Shown: piece after piece, positions 22,060 to 33,537 of the stretch
Numbering within the stretch: the first letter of the stretch is position 1
Layout: every line of letters begins with the position of its first letter
Assembly: GCA_014529385.2 (NCBI GenBank)
Contig: CM043959.1
Coordinates: forward strand, 92,973,029-93,037,028
Source: Adiantum capillus-veneris
Lineage: Eukaryota > Streptophyta > Polypodiopsida > Polypodiales > Pteridaceae
Length of the DNA stretch: 64,000 nucleotides
Reading direction: 5' to 3'
Made by a program: the position numbers and the translations under genes
Notes under the pieces: generated by a model
The model's input: the letters and a program-made list of their open reading frames with translations, nothing else
What the model was told of the DNA's origin: nothing
The model's database searches: none

Positions 22060-22895
22060 TTATGGGTTCATTCTTTGAGCTTGGGCTCGTGTCAGTGCCT
22101 GAATAAGTATGATTGTCTCATTTTTTGACCCTCCGGTGGAAAGCACTGCTTCCAGCATGTTCAAGGTAGTTTTTGATCCTTTGCTTGGGTTCTTAGGGCA
22201 ATCAGGAATCAAATGAGTAACTCCACACTCGGTGCAAGATGTGTGGACTCTAATGATTTCATCATGAGGACAATCTCTTAGACAATGGTCTCCACCACAC
22301 TTGTAGCAGGGTCCTTTAGGCTGTTGAGGTGCTCCTTGAGCTCCTCTTTTTGGTATGCATGTCTCTGCCCGCCCATGCCTTCGTTGGCTATGAACAACAA
22401 TGTTCATTCATCCAAGTTATATCTTCCTTCTCCTGCTGCCTGTGCAACGGTTGGTAGTCCTGCACCTCCTATCATGCTCCATGGTTCTGGCGTTGAGGGT
22501 TCTTACGATGGATAATAGACAGTATTTACAACATATCCATTGGGATCTTCGTAATATGCATGCATAGGCACCAAAGCCTTCTCTTCTTGTTCAGTTATTA
22601 TTGGAGTGTATCTTATGCCGATTGGTCGTAATCCTGGTAGGGGTGGTTGCTGCCCCAACACTCATTGTGGTCTTTCTACACCTATAGGTCCTGGTAGGTT
22701 GCCTGCTTGATACCTAGGCGTCGGTGGAATTTGAGGAGATGCTACCTGAGCTTGTGGAGCATAAGGTCTCTCTCTCACATATCCCTTGTTGTAATAACAT
22801 TCCTCCATCCCATGGTTTGTCCATTTTGGTTCAATAGCACACCACTTGGGCTGTTTAGGTTGATGTTTGGCGTACACGTTAATCATTTTTAGCAC
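22060..22895 (-). pseudogene. Gag C-terminal half with two zinc knuckles
   Basis: Two CCHC-type knuckles with spacing C-x2-C-x3-H-x4-C are present: CYKCGGDHCLRDC and CTECGVTHLIPDC (22060-22407). A Pro-rich segment precedes them (22662-22895, VSSPQIPPTPRYQ-like). The frame differs between the two parts. It continues the gag interrupted by the solo LTR at 22931-24415: the upstream text V-I-K-P-L-N-V-T-E-E-V-L runs into the LTR edge. Confidence 0.75.
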
Positions 22896-22930
22896 TTCCT
22901 CTGTAACATTTAATGGCTTAATGACTTGTG

Positions 22931-24415
22931 TGTAGCGAAAATGAGCATGAACATAGTGGGCATTTCATTAGCATAGATTCCTAATGAGAATTACAAGAGT
23001 GCTTGGGTGGAGAGAGCAACAAAACGCATAACACCTAGTTAGATAGCATCAACAATACTTTCAAAAGAGAGAGAAATTAAGCTATTGACAACAGTTGAGG
23101 ACCGGATTTGCATGGAGCCGGTCCCCCCTCCAAAAGTCTTTCTATTATGGTTTCTCCCATCAAGAGAGACATTGTACAATACAATTCTTTGTGTTCCTTC
23201 AAGACTATCTATTGCAATGAAGATGGAAGCTTCATGCACCAAGCAAAACACTTAGCAAACACAACTTGAATTATCCCCGTTCTCAGACCCAAGACCTCAC
23301 ACACCTTCGAAGATGGTGAGAGCTAGCAGGGTATGAGAGTAGATTGAGAGGAAGAAGGAGTATCTTACGAGAAAGATGTACATCTCGTCACATAATCACT
23401 CATATTAGCATAGCTTAGCTTAGTAATTAGCTTGGTAGAGGAGATGAGCATGCATTGAAGCTTGGATCTTGGTTGGATTTGCATCCACATGCCAAGAGAG
23501 TGTTGATGTAGGCTTCTATCTCACAAGCTTGGAGTAGGTGATGAGTTCTCCATGAAAGCTTGGGAAGAGATAGTCTTCTCTTTCTTCACACATGAGCTTG
23601 TGTGAGTGTGTGTGTGATAATGCCTTGCAAAAATCAGCCCCCTCTCTCTCTCTTGGGCGAGCCCCCTTGCTATTTGCTCTTCCTGCAGCCTCATTGGCCC
23701 TCCCCAAGTCAAGCCAATTACAATTAAGCAGCATAAGTGATAGCCTTCTGACATGTGTCCCCCTTTTCCCTTTTGTGAGAGCTTTAGGTAATTAATTAAT
23801 TAAACTAAACTCTCATTGGACCCCTTTGCCTCCTGGCCAATAGGAATCAGGCAAGCCATGGGGCTCCTGAATGCTCATTGGACCCTTTGGGAGACTAGCT
23901 TAATTCTCATTGGTCCACTTCAAGGGTCATCCAATAGAAACTGGGCACACCTTGTGGGCATCTGGCCTAGGGAGCTGACATGTGTCCCTTATTCCCTTTG
24001 TGTAAAGGGATCCTGTGTGTGTGTGTGGCTTTCTCTCTCATCCCCTAGAAGAAGGGCTCGCCCCCTCCCATGTAGGGATGTGCAAAGACCTTTAGGGCAC
24101 ACACAAAGCATCCAATTTTCCCTAGGGTTGACGTTTGGACACAACCTTTGAATTTTGGAACCTCAGCATTTTGGAAGTCTTAATGGACTGAACCTTAGGG
24201 TCTTTTTAGCCCATTGTTGCACATGGCTCTTTTGTAGATGGCCCCCTCTTTGGATCCCTATTTTCCCTCCTTTGGATCCCTACTATGGCCGGTCTGCTAG
24301 CTTAACCAATAATCTATCTTTTTCTCCCCTGGCACTTCCCCAGATTAAATGATCAATTTAATATGAGAAAATCATTTAGGAGAATTAGATATTGATTATT
24401 ATGACATCCTCTACA
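22931..24415. mobile_element. Solo LTR (about 1.49 kb) inserted in gypsy gag
   Basis: Non-coding DNA with terminal TGTAG...CTACA (TG...CA on either strand) splits the gag of the old gypsy element; gag coding text resumes on both sides. Flanking pentamers are only a partial match (TTGTG left, ATCTG right on the plus strand), so the target duplication has decayed or my edges are off by a few bases. Inside, 'CTCATTGGACC' occurs at about 23812 and 23874 and 'CTCATTGGTCC' at 23906, with CCAATAG in the reverse sense nearby, a cluster of CCAAT-type boxes, and GACATGTGTCCC occurs twice (23749, 23979). No internal retroelement region is present, hence solo. Confidence 0.6.
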
Positions 24416-24423
24416 ATCTGCTC

Positions 24424-26145
24424 CTAGCTTATAGCTTCTTCTCCTTTCGGTGCTGTCTTAGAAGACTTGCTTCCACTTTGTTGTGAGGATGAATCATCGT
24501 CGAGATCCTTGAATTCACCCTCTTTGTAGACCGCACAATTGTCTACAAGGAAAAGAGCCTCCTTAGTTAACTCATTTAATGTTGTGCTCTTCTTCATATA
24601 TAATTCCTTATGGAGATCTACATTCCTTAGTCCTTGAATAAATATAAGCATAAGTCTGGACTGAGTTGGCAGTTCTTCCACATGACAGAACTTAACATAT
24701 CTTTTTAGTCATAGGGCTACCTTTCGCACAGATTCCCCGTCTTTCTGTTTGAATTTATGGATTTGTGAGACTGTATTATGAGCTATCCCCCTTTGTGAGA
24801 ATTCCTCAATAAACTCGGCAAACACCTCCTCCATAGACTCAAAGTCTCTACGCTCCACAGAGTCAAACCAAGTAGCCATGTCATCCTCTAGGGTTAATCC
24901 AAACCCTGCAAATTGGGTAGGGAAGTCTAACACCTCTTCAGCTCTAATTACACGCACAAAGGCTGCTACATGATCCCTAGGATCTTTGTTTCCTGTGTAT
25001 TTCTTGTTTACCCATTTTTGCACTTGAGAAGGTCTAATTCTTTGATGGTCTACAAATCTCATCATTGGATCTCCTCGTCCCAATCTATATACCTCCTCTC
25101 GCCTTTTGTAGTAGGCGGGTTCCTCTCCCAGTGGTGCTCCTACGCCATAATTTCTAATAGTTCTTGCAAGAGATGGTTCATCTCTTTGAACTCGCTCTAT
25201 AGGTGGTCTTCCAGGCTCTGTTGACCCTTGAGTTTTTGTCTTACTCTCACCCTGATACCGTGAATAGAGTGGTGGTTCTTGTAAATCCCTTAGCCCTCGT
25301 GCGGCTTGATAACCATCTCAATTTCGGTCTTGTTCTAATATTGCACTCTATCGAAGCCATGTCTGCAATTATGGCTGAGTTGCTGGTTGGTTCTGGTTGT
25401 TGAATGTCTGATGTCGGGTAGAATGTGAGGTCGCGTCATACTCTTCTGAAAATGGATTTGTCGACTTGCTAGGGGTGTAGGTGGCTCTTGGCACTTCATC
25501 GGGGGCATATGTTGATGCTTCTAGAATTGTTGCCTTTTCTACCTCCTTTGGGAGAATACGTATGTATTCTCGTCCGTACCTATCAACAAAAATGATATCC
25601 TTCCCCATGGCAATTTCATAAGAGAATAAATAAAGAACCTTGTCTTTGCTTAATTCGTTTGGATAGGGTTCTTTGCAACGAAAGTAAGAGACCATTCCCT
25701 CGCTCTCATGCTTGTAAATTCCCACATTCTCATTATAGGTTGAGACCTTGGTTGTTTTCTTATCATAGATAAAAAGCGCTCCAGGTCGACCAATGTTTGG
25801 TGGCGGTTCTTGAGTTTCTGAAACCATTTTCCCTTTCGCCACATTATCTCCATATCTATTGTAATCCTCAGGGTTACTAACTATTAGATAGTAGTTCCCC
25901 TTTTCGTCTCGGAATCTATCTTCATCATCATAGCCTCGAATTATCTCCAGTCTCTAAGCCGGTCTTTCTTCAATACAAATACACTTGCATCCTCGATAGT
26001 CAGAATAAACTAAGCCTCCCCTCGAGTTTGTTCCTTCTAAAAAGATTACAGTGAACTTGGAATCGTTCAAAGGATTTAGGGAGGTGCTTCCCCTTGGCAT
26101 TGGTCCGTCATAGGTGAAACCTCCTAGCTGTTGACTACCCATCAT
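24424..26145 (-). pseudogene. Gag N-terminal half of the old gypsy element
   Basis: Starts at ATGATGGGTAGTCAACAGC (26145) or slightly upstream and contains a retrotransposon gag capsid-like region: FAGFGLTLEDDMATWFDSV, EEVFAEFIEEFSQRG, IHKFKQKDGESVRKVAL, then LPTQSRLMLIFIQGLRNVDL. In-frame stops occur at 25954-25956 (TAG, after EERPA) and near 24707 (TGA, in VAL-stop-LKRYV, where Arg is expected). The segment at 25369-25842 is a charged, unrecognised N-terminal domain. The solo LTR cuts it at 24415. Confidence 0.7.
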
Positions 26146-26633
26146 GAAGAAGGACTTATCTAATGAAGTGTCAGTATCACTACCCTCCTCAATAATCGGT
26201 GCTAGTGGATCTAGCCTTGCCTGAGTTACACTCTCCTCGGTGGGACACTAAGCTACCTTGATCACCTACCACCTTTTGGTCTCTTAAAATGTGTCTTCCT
26301 GATCTTAAATTCATCAAACTTAGCAATGCAACTTAACACAAATCCAACCACTCACCTGGCAAATGATCAGTCTCCGCACAACTTCTTGCTTTGTTGAATA
26401 TACCTATACACAAGCGTTTAATTTAAGCAATTGAATCAAGCATCTAACCGCTAGAGGTGATTTTACTAATGATTGGTTTAACTGGAGAGTTAGCCTCAAC
26501 CACTACTATATTTTATACACTTCTGATGTTCTTTATTAGGTCTGCTAATCTGGAACTGTACTTCCCTCGGATGTCGGTCAATTTACTTGAAAAAGTCTTA
26601 ATTCAGTCTTTGCTCCGTCAAAAGGTCATACAA
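26146..26633. other. Upstream flank of the old gypsy gag
   Basis: The gag frame is open upstream to about 26250 (SDTDTSLDKSFF) and then stops. Beyond this there is no coding signal and I could not identify a primer-binding site, so the 5' LTR border is not fixed. Confidence 0.35.
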
Positions 26634-26638
26634 GGTCT

Positions 26639-26895
26639 TGTTAAGTATGGAGCCTAATTTACCCTTGTAATTTTCTAAGGTAAAAGCCCACATTTGTAAG
26701 GCCCCCATTATGAGGAGAAGCCATCGTGCATGAAGGAAAATCACTCACCGGAAACCAAAATTTTCACAGACAAGAATCAGGGGAACTTTAGGCTCCGCCC
26801 CCGAGACTTTTTTTCCCCTCGCCGGAATATTCCTTTTAGCCGGAATATTATGGCCAGACGACAGCCGGAAAGTGGTCGGAAAACAACCGGTCGGT
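26639..26895 (+). repeat. Copia A 5' LTR, truncated
   Basis: Matches the first ~265 bp of the 3' LTR at 28886, including TCGCCGGAATATTCCTTTT and GAAAACAACCGGTCGGTTG. It stops exactly where the 3' LTR would begin its GGCCGGT short repeats and the sequence turns into pol (GATGCACATAGATAGAATCC). The breakpoint in GC-rich GGCCGGT repeats suggests a deletion by mis-pairing. Confidence 0.85.
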
Positions 26896-28825
26896 TGGAT
26901 GCACATAGATAGAATCCTAAGATCAAAGCTAGATGCAAAGTCCAAAAAGTGTTTCTTCATTGGCTATGGAGAAGGTGACTTTGGGTATCGCCTATGGAAT
27001 CCTGAAGATGGTAAAATCTTAAGGAGTAGGGATGTATTTTTTAACGAACAAAATATGTACAAAGATTACTTGGAAAGAAAACAAACAAAAGAAACAAGTG
27101 ATGAGTACATGGAGCTTGAGGACAGTGAAGACTCAAGGACTGCAAACGGTGACAATGTGCAACAAGGTCAACCAAATGAGGAGCCTCAACCTATTCCCTG
27201 AAGACCTACAAGAGCAAGTAGACCTCCAGAAAGGTTTGTTCCTTCCTTCAACCATCTCTTGATCTCAGATTCTGGAGAGCCGGAATCATACGAAGAAGCT
27301 ATGCAACATGAATCCAAAGAAGAATGGACGAAGAGCATGCAAGTGGAGATGGACTCACTACATCGCAACCAAACATGGGAGTTGGTTGAGTTGCCTAAAG
27401 GTAAGCGGGCACTTCAAAACAAATGGGTGTACAAGTTGAAGGAAGAAGAAGGTGGGAAGAAAAGGTACAAGTCTAGGCTTGTGGTAAAAGGGTTTTCTCA
27501 AAAGAAAGGTATCGACTTCAATGAAATATTTTCTCTAGTTGTAAAAATGAACTCAATTAGGTTTGTCTTAAGCCTTGTGGCTGCTCATGATTTAAATCTC
27601 GAGCAAATGGATGTAAATACGGCACTCCCTCACGGTGACTTAGAGGAGGAACATGCTTCAACCAAAGGGGTATGAAGTAAAAGGTAAGGAGAAAATGGTT
27701 TGCAGATTAAAGAAGAGCTTGTATGGTTTAAAGCAAGCATTAAGACAATGGTACTTGAAGTTTGATCAATGGATGTTGGATCATGGATTCACAAGATGCA
27801 ACTCGGATCACTACGTCTACACGAAGAATTTGGGAGATGGGAAGTTCATCATCCTAATGTTGTATGTTGATGATATGCTGATTGGAAGTGCTAACATGCA
27901 GTACATCAAAGACCTAAAAGAGGAGCTGTCTAAATTTTTTTCAATGAAAGATTTAGGTGCTGCAAAGAGGATACTTGATATGAAAATATCAAGGGACAGG
28001 ACGAAGAAGACAATAAAGATATCTCAAGAAGATTACATCAAGAAGGTACTAGAAAGGTTTGCAATGCAAAATGCAAAATCAGTTTCTACACCTTTGGCTG
28101 GTCATTTTAAACTAACGAAGGATATGTGTCCAAAGACACAAGAGGAGCTAGCCTATATGTCTAAAGTTCCATATGCTGCAGCGGTAGGTTCTCTAATGTA
28201 TGCTATGGTCTGGACAAGGCCAGACATTGCACATGCAGTGGGAGTTGTGAGTAGGTTCATGGACAACCCAGGTAAAGAGCATTGGCAAGCTGTGAAGTGG
28301 ATACTTAGGTATCTAAAAGGGACAACAAAAAATGCTTTTTATTTTGGAGGAACTGATATTTTTCTAGAAGGGTATGCTGATGCAGATATGGCAGGTGACA
28401 AAGATACTCCAAGGAGCACTACTGGCTATGTGTTCATGGTTGGAGGCACATCAGTAAGCTGGGCTTCAAAGATGCAGAAAGTGGTTTCACTTTCTACCAC
28501 GGAAGCAGAGTATGTAGCAATGATGGAGGCAAGCAAAGAAATTCTGTGGCTTCACAGATTCTTAGAAGATCTTGGATTCAAACAAGACAATTGTGTCTTG
28601 TACAGTGATAGCCAAAGCGCTATCCATCTTGCGAAGAACTCAGCCTTTCATTCAAGGACAAAGCACATTGAGGTGAGATATCACTTCATACGCACTCTTT
28701 TGGAAGAGGGACATCTAAAGCTAGGAAAGGTGCATACAAGTGAAAATCCTGCAGACATGTTTACAAAGGTAGTCAACAAGGAGAATTTGAGCTTTTGCTC
28801 ATCTTCAATCGGCATTCAAGGATAA
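26895..28825 (+). pseudogene. Copia A integrase tail, RT and RNase H, broken
   Basis: Integrase C-terminal text LDAKSKKCFFIGYGEGDF and LWNPEDGKILRSRDV is followed by a TGA at 27199 (in P-stop-RPTRASRPPERF, where Arg is expected). Then come RT (NQTWELVELPKGKRALQNKW; MDVNTALPHGDL; LMLYVDDMLIGS with the catalytic Asp pair) and RNase H (GYADADMAGDKDT; STTEAEYVAMMEAS; YSDSQSAIHLAK). A few-base deletion near 27645-27655 shifts the frame just after the HGDL motif. The end at TAA 28823 matches the usual copia C terminus. Confidence 0.9.
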
Positions 28826-28885
28826 GAAGCCAGGATGGAAAGCAGTCACATGTTTGGTTTGGAGATCAGCCTCCAAGTGGGAGAT

Positions 28886-29665
28886 TGTTAAGTATGGAGC
28901 CTGATTTACCCTTGTAATTTTCTGTGGTAAAAGCGCATATTTGTAAGGCTCCCATTATGAGGAGAATCCGTCGTGCATGAAGGAGAATCACTCACCAGAA
29001 ACCAAAATTTTCACGGACAAGAATCAGGGGCAACTTTAGGGGCCTCCTCCGTCCCCGAGACTTTTTTTCCCTCGCCGGAATATTCCTTTTCGCCGGAATA
29101 TTATGGCCAAACGGCGGCCGAAAAGTGGTCAGAAAACAACCGGTCGGTTGGCCGGTGGCCGGTGGCCGGTGGTCAGAAGTCAATGGCCGGTGTGGTTGGT
29201 GGCCGAATTCAATGGCCGGTGGCCGAATTCAAAAGTTGACTTGTCTTCTCAAGGGCGGCCACACATGGGCGGATTGGAGGGTCCGATTTGGACTTATTCG
29301 CACAAGGGCGGCTACACATGGCTGCCTCTCATAAGAGAGGGCAACCCTTTTGGCCTATAAAAGGAGGCCATTTCTACACACATTTCATAGTGTGAAGTTG
29401 ATGCAACAAGGTGAGTGTGAGGTGGTGAGTGCAGCAAGGCGGGAGCTCCATTAAGGGTATAATCCTTTTGTAAACTACTTCTTGTTGTGAAGTACTAAAG
29501 CCATTGAGTGGGTGCTTTCCCGTGGACGTCACCCACATTGGGTGAACCACGTATATCGTGTGTACTCTCTCTCTCTCTACTCTATAATCTCGTGTATGTA
29601 AATCTGTCTCTCTCCATTAAGTAATCTACTCAATTATCTACTTAGATACATCTTATTTCCTAACA
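28886..29665 (+). repeat. Copia A 3' LTR (780 bp)
   Basis: TG...CA ends, preceded by the purine-rich tract CCAAGTGGGAGAT. It contains GGCCGGT repeats at about 29150-29230 and a TATA-like CCTATAAAAGG at 29354, followed by a CT-rich stretch, a plausible promoter and leader. Confidence 0.85.
29354..29364 (+). promoter_or_regulatory. TATA box of the copia A LTR
   Basis: GGCCTATAAAAGGAGG is a strong plant TATA context, about 470 bp into the 3' LTR. Confidence 0.55.
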
Positions 29666-29670
29666 GGTCC

Positions 29671-30346
29671 AAATTCACTTCTGAAAGAAGTTATGGAACC
29701 CTTAAGTCAAATGGGACATTATTGTATAACCTCAGTCAAATTTTCTCTTCCCTGAGCTCCAATAGACATCCTACGCGTAGGATGTCTTCTCGCGTAGGAT
29801 GTCTTCTGCTCTGTTTTGCCTCGATTTTTGCACTATGGATTCTTCTTGATGTGCTGAGCCCACAGCTATTTTTTACTTTCTGATTTGGACACCTATACAA
29901 AGGTGAAATGTCGGGTTTTCTCAATAAAAGAATAATTACAAAAATATAATATTTTGCCGAGTAGTCATTTTCCTTAGGGTGTGTCCAGCTTCTAACAAGG
30001 CCGCACAGGTGGAGGCCAATGGTTCAAAAAAAACCAAGGATTATGTTGACAAAGAGTATTTCTCTACTAAAGCAACTGGTGAGTCAGTTCCACCACCTGC
30101 CCACTAAAAAATCCTCAGCATGCCAGACTTCATCAATGCCCAAAGAGCATACTCCAACAAGATTAGCACTAGAAAAGGCTAGTAAGAAATGACAAGCGCT
30201 GAATAGGTGGCTCTTAATACTGACAAAGGAAATGGTCCAACACCTGCCAGCCCCCGGCCACCAAAATTCTTTTCAGGAAAATGGCGTTATCCGTAGCTAA
30301 GAAGGATGTATTGCAGCAATTATAGCGTAACCCTCTCAAAGGCCAA
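29671..30346. other. Spacer with the third palindrome copy
   Basis: Continues the sequence interrupted by copia A. It holds the palindrome at 29764-29787 and a further half-site CGCGTAGGATGTCT at 29791-29804. From about 30000 the text is coding-like (K-D-Y-V-D-K-E-Y-F-S-T-K) but has stops. Confidence 0.4.
29764..29804. repeat. Third copy of the palindromic motif plus a half-site
   Basis: A perfect 24-bp palindrome centred on CCTACGCGTAGG, followed after 3 bases by a second right half, CGCGTAGGATGTCT. The same motif is at 12994 and 13280. Confidence 0.85.
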
Positions 30347-31097
30347 TTGATTCTTCAAAAACCAGATTTGGTAGCATTACCATACATAGCTCCCATCATA
30401 GTATATGAACCAGTTCAATCTGACTCAGCTATCGTAGCTGATGGCTGCTCGATGCTCATCCATGCATCATGGAACACCATTGTCCATTCCTTAGGACAGA
30501 TGATGGATGTGTCAGCTTCCAATGAAGAAGTGGCTAAGCTGAAAGAAGAAATGGGAAGCAACCAACAATAGATTCAGAAACTTCAGAAGGATGTGGCCAC
30601 ACAATCTCTCAGGAATGGTATTGCTAAAAATCAGTCAGCACAAACAATTAAGGAATTGCAAACAAAGTTGTTGAAGCTAGAAACAAAAAGTTGGCAATTA
30701 AATGAGAGATGCGGACAGATTTTATATTCTGCTATGAGTGAAGCGTGTAGACTTCAAAGAATCGCTAACAACCAGATTCCCTTACGAAAAGATACATCTA
30801 CAATAACCTTGTTGATATTCTGAATCCATAAGTCAATGTAACTTTGAATATGGACAATTTGAAGGCACTCATGGAACTATGCAGAGTGATCTGCAAGAAA
30901 CAATCTTTGAATACAACACAGCCTTAGAAAATCCGGCCATCATGGATTATATCAGTAAGCAAAATGATACTAAGGACGAGGAGTCTGAGCAGGAAGAAGA
31001 GCAGGATGAGGAAGGGGAGGACAAGCTGGCGAACAAACCTGATGATGGTGATGATTTCCCTCCTTCTCCATCCTCAAGCTCTGGAGCTAGAGGATAA
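30347..31097 (+). pseudogene. Decayed coiled-coil coding region, unrecognised
   Basis: From 30347 to 30823 one frame reads through a single TAG (in NQQ-stop-IQKLQ) and shows heptad-like, Gln/Lys/Leu-rich text (KELQTKLLKLETKSWQLNER), a probable coiled coil. A shifted frame at 30879-31097 is very acidic (EESEQEEEQDEEGEDK). The layout (coiled coil, then acidic tail) would fit a gag-like or capsid-like protein of a retroelement, but no catalytic domain is seen and I do not recognise the family. Confidence 0.4.
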
Positions 31098-31429
31098 GCT
31101 GCCACAAGGGCAGTGAACCCAAGAAAGACCAGTCAGACCAGAAGTCGCGGATAACCAGTAATCTAATGATCAGCAACAACAAGGCAGTCAGCACAATAAG
31201 GGCAACACTGGAGATTCTCTAGTACACCAACTAGGGCACATTCCAAATAGCAAAGAAAAAGCCAAAGCTGTGAGGACTGTCTCCTTTAAGGCTAATGAGC
31301 AACACTCCTTATAGCTCATAACATTGAACAAGAGATTAAGACATCAAAAAGCTCCTATTATTAGAAAGTATTTAGAGGATGACACTCTTATCTCTGATCG
31401 AGAACGATAGTGGCTCCACATCATTGGGC

Positions 31430-32530
31430 ACATCCCCTTAAAAAGGCTTCAAGAGACTCACATGAAACACATTGTGAATTCTCCAAGTATCAGGAGCAAG
31501 AGAGATGATTCATCATTGGAAGTTGGTTGCCTTTCATGAGAACTGTGTCAATTACCTGTGCATCCCAGCAGTATCCAGATATTGGAAAGGGTACCTGAGT
31601 GGACGTTGACTTTTGATGATATGACAATCAATCCAACATTGGAAAAGACAGTCCACTACAGATCCCCACTCTATAGCTCTTGAACTAGATCTACTGCTAG
31701 GAAATAGACCTACATACAGATGTATGAAGGAGGTTAGGACTCAGCTGAATGAAGTCTTGCTTTGTATATAGAGTGCTAGAGGTGTTTTGGATTAGAGGAT
31801 GCAATCCATCATTGAATATCAATTTTCCAACAGTGAAGGATGCCAAACCCAAATGACAGTAGGAGAACATGCAACTATCCTTTGTAAACTCTTTCAACTT
31901 GTCCGAATTACTAGGAAGATGATGCAGCAAGAAAACCAAGTTGTCCTCAATTTTTTGGAGTTCGTGCCTAATTATTCACTACTCTTGTATGCACTACCTA
32001 CCAAAGAGTCTGAACTGCCAAGATTCTTCCTAGCCTTGTATCCTCATCATCCAGAACCAGTGGATCGGCTCACTTACTTCAGCATCACTAATGACCTCCA
32101 AGACTGGTATGAGCAAGCCACTATGGAATGGAAAGCCTGGCAATCACTGGTCAATGACGCCCTCAAATTGGATACTGTCATGGATCTGCAGAGAGAAATG
32201 CAAAAGTTCAAACTCTATATGGGGTAGTGGAAGATTCAACTCCATGGATTAACAAAGATCACAAATTAGTTCCTTCAATTGACCATGGAGTCTTCCAAGA
32301 TTCCAGAATAGGATATCACTGCCAAACCAAGACTGGGAACACAATACAAAGAAATGGCCAAGATTCTCTTTGAAGCTAGAATTAAGACAAATCAGCCTCT
32401 CCCGCAGGGATGGATCAACCCAGCCTCGCATTGTCATAAATTGGCTAGAGCCCGTCTGACAAAGGGCAAACGCATTTTATATGATCCATACACCAAAACT
32501 TACAACGGCCTCATGCCTTAAGAATTTTAG
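31430..32530 (+). pseudogene. Decayed coding region, unrecognised
   Basis: A clean segment at 31799-32227 reads TVGEHATILCKLFQLVRITR, ELPRFFLALYPHHPEPVDRL and YEQATMEWKAWQSLV. The flanks continue with stops: PFHENCVNYLCIPAVSRYWKG upstream, QPLPQGWINPASHCHKLARA and GKRILYDPYTKTYNGLMP downstream. The composition is protein-like over at least 1 kb, so a real gene or element once lay here. I cannot name it. Confidence 0.4.
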
Positions 32531-32594
32531 ATGTCCACTGAAAGGCGGGATCATCTTGAGCAGGAACATCGGCCAACTCAAAAAACCACAGGGG

Positions 32595-32608
32595 TTTAGG
32601 GTTTAGGG
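32595..32608 (+). repeat. Two TTTAGGG units
   Basis: GTTTAGGGTTTAGGG followed by a degenerate TTTTGG. This is the plant-type telomere repeat, but only two units, so it may equally be a telo-box-like promoter element or chance. Confidence 0.4.
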
Positions 32609-32811
32609 TTTTGGTGGCATTTTTCTAGTTAGAAGAAATTTTGGATTATACCAAAATTCAAGAAAGGAGGAAAGGATGTAGAAGGCAAGGGCAGTCACAC
32701 AGAAGGTGGGAAATGCCCCTTAGAAGACGGACCCTTAGGAAGCAAGAACAGCTACACTAGCAATAATTATTGTAGTTATTTTACACAGTTACTGTAGTAA
32801 CTCTTGAGAGC

Positions 32812-32819
32812 TATAAATA
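32812..32819 (+). promoter_or_regulatory. TATA box, plant type
   Basis: GAGAGCTATAAATAGGACCC is followed by a CT/T-rich leader (CTTTTTGTATTTTGGC). It probably belongs to an LTR or to the promoter of the decayed unit to its left or right. Confidence 0.5.
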
Positions 32820-33198
32820 GGACCCGCTATACTGTAAGCAGGCTTCTTGGCTTTTTGTATTTTGGCTTTCTAAACACTTTTGGTTTACGAGATCTTAGCT
32901 TCTAGATTCACCCCTGTAATCATTTACTCCTGTAATCAATCCTCAGAATTCATCTAAGCTTAAGCCTGTTGTATACTGTACTCTAAATCCTTGATCTATT
33001 TATCTCAATCTACAAATACCATTTCCAATCTTCCAACTGTGTCTTTCATTTCAATATATCATTCCAATTCAGCTTTATATTTCAGTCTAGTACTTTGTTT
33101 TAGTTCTCACTAATTGAACTGCTCAGATAATCAGTAGCTCTGAACTGTAACACTAGAATAGCTGTCTGAAGAGAGCAGCTCCCATTCCAAGGAGAGAG
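32820..33198. other. Leader-like non-coding stretch
   Basis: Pyrimidine-rich text after the TATA box, with no gene. It leads into the left inverted repeat. Confidence 0.35.
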
Positions 33199-33537
33199 GA
33201 TCCAAGAGCTCTGGCATGAAGGTAGCTTGAGCAAAACCGGAAAACATGATCTCTCTCTCTCTCTCTCTCTGTGTCTCTCTCTCTCTCTCTCGGACCTTGA
33301 AGAGCTTGAAGGAGAGTTCTCTCTCGCTTTCTCTCTCTTCTTCTCCAACCGATGCAAGAGGAGGAAGAAGGAGTCTCAATCTCTCTTGTGCTTGAACCAA
33401 GGAAGCAAGAACCATTTCCTTCTCTCTCTCTCTCGGACACAAGCAAAGAAACAAAGGGAGGAAGGGTATTTGAGCAGGAGGAAGATAATAAAAAAGGGGA
33501 AAGACAAGGAGGTTAAGCGGGAGAAGCTAGGGGGAGA

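Larger units (their letters stand above)
26639..29665 (+). mobile_element. Copia A: internally deleted Ty1/copia element
   Basis: The left end is TGTTAAGTATGGAGCCT and the right end is TCTTATTTCCTAACA. A 5-bp flank GGTCT precedes it and GGTCC follows, a target-site duplication with one transition. The left LTR is cut after about 257 bp and joined directly to integrase coding sequence, so gag, protease and the integrase core are missing. RT and RNase H remain with a stop and a frameshift. It is non-autonomous. Confidence 0.85.

Noticed and set aside
12958-29990. Calling the blocks at 12.96-15.08 kb and 26.3-29.99 kb the two LTRs of the old gypsy element
   Set aside because: Apart from the shared palindrome I could not align them by eye; an alignment is needed.
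32595-32608. Interstitial telomere array
   Set aside because: Only two TTTAGGG units; far too short.
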